The notes beneath the pieces were generated by a model. It did not search any database. It saw only the letters and a program-made list of their open reading frames with translations, and had not been told where the DNA came from. The translations under genes were made by a program, and so were the position numbers. From Bacteroidota bacterium (lineage in GTDB: Bacteria > Bacteroidota > Ignavibacteria > Kapaibacteriales > HRBIN21): DNA of 64,000 nt. The stretch lies in assembly GCA_030550275.1 (NCBI GenBank), contig JAUQPR010000003.1, positions 133,571 to 197,570 of the forward strand, in the 5' to 3' direction. Positions 63,840 to 64,000 of this stretch are shown here, in pieces. Within the stretch, counting starts at the first letter, position 1. Each line of letters begins with the position of its first letter.

Positions 63840-64000
63840 GGTCACCGGGAGCGCGTCGGTGAAGAGCACCACCTTTGGCGTCTTGTGGAAGGGGAGATGC
63901 TGCGCGCAGTAGGCCAGGATCTGCTCCGGCGAAGCTCCTTCGGCGGGGATAACCAGTGCTCCGACCTCCTCGCCGTAGAGATCGTGCTCGAAGCCTACGG
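63711..64000 (-). CDS. AMP-dependent acyl-CoA synthetase, C-terminal fragment
   Basis: Partial gene; the 5' part lies beyond the right edge. The last 96 residues contain the C-terminal domain of ANL enzymes: YGEEVGALVIPAEGASPEQI, LAYCAQHLPFHKTPKVVLF and PVTSTGKYQRNRV with the catalytic Lys. A basic/polar tail of about 30 residues follows before TAG at 63711. It likely activates a fatty or other carboxylic acid. It overlaps mtgA antisense by 129 bases. Confidence 0.85.
   Translation of the reverse strand, partial: VGFEHDLYGEEVGALVIPAEGASPEQILAYCAQHLPFHKTPKVVLFTDALPVTSTGKYQRNRVKHLFARWRNVQFRAEEFQRLIARQQSSGAPKP

Overview
The window is a dense, G+C-rich stretch of bacterial chromosome with about 55 genes, most adjoining or overlapping by a few bases. 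Several features point to the Bacteroidota/Chlorobiota (FCB) group. Three secreted proteins end in type IX secretion (T9SS) type A sorting-like domains. The SecD and SecF genes are separate. At least eleven transcription units start next to a TAnnTTTG(C/T) element, which is the -7 promoter element known from Bacteroidetes. High G+C together with many good Shine-Dalgarno sites fits a deep Chlorobi-side lineage (Kapabacteria/OPB56-like or Ignavibacteria-like) better than a typical Bacteroidetes. That placement is inference; no 16S gene is present.

Layout, left to right. A minus-strand HAD hydrolase and tsaC run off the left edge. Plus: secD-secF-purA. Minus: lipoprotein, dolichyl-phosphate-mannose-synthase-like glycosyltransferase, small barrel protein and a PolX-like protein with a degenerate polymerase site. 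Plus: a class II glutamine amidotransferase followed by nuoL-nuoM-(beta-propeller lipoprotein)-nuoN. Minus: yraN. Plus: a NarL-type response regulator, a 1340-residue IgGFc-binding-like/T9SS protein and a barrel protein, closed by a clear terminator. Plus: HIT protein, rsmA, PAP2 protein, DegT aminotransferase and glycosyltransferase. Minus: speD-speE with a long leader. Plus: tRNA-Gln(TTG), prs, rplY. Minus: a small T9SS protein translationally coupled to a second IgGFc-binding-like protein that ends in a probable beta-barrel.

From 34.3 to 43.2 kb a fatty-acid operon reads yceD-rpmF-plsX-fabH-fabD-fabG-acpP-fabF-rnc-gcvPB-cdd. From 43.2 to 60.1 kb everything is on the minus strand: ABC ATPase, divergent aspartokinase, PgpH-like HD phosphodiesterase, Xer recombinase, NamZ-like muramidase, rplS, a bi-domain oxidoreductase, malQ, speA, an outer-membrane-type protein and a large SBBP/Ig/T9SS protein. 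The right end holds purC-rodA-ispD-mtgA (plus) and the 3' end of an acyl-CoA synthetase (minus).

The genes are mostly housekeeping: protein export, purine and NAD(P)H metabolism, respiration, lipid and wall synthesis, and polyamine synthesis (speA, speD, speE). The accessory layer is a set of secreted or surface proteins (IgGFc-binding-like pair, SBBP protein, barrels, lipoproteins). No mobile element, CRISPR array, prophage or toxin-antitoxin locus was seen.
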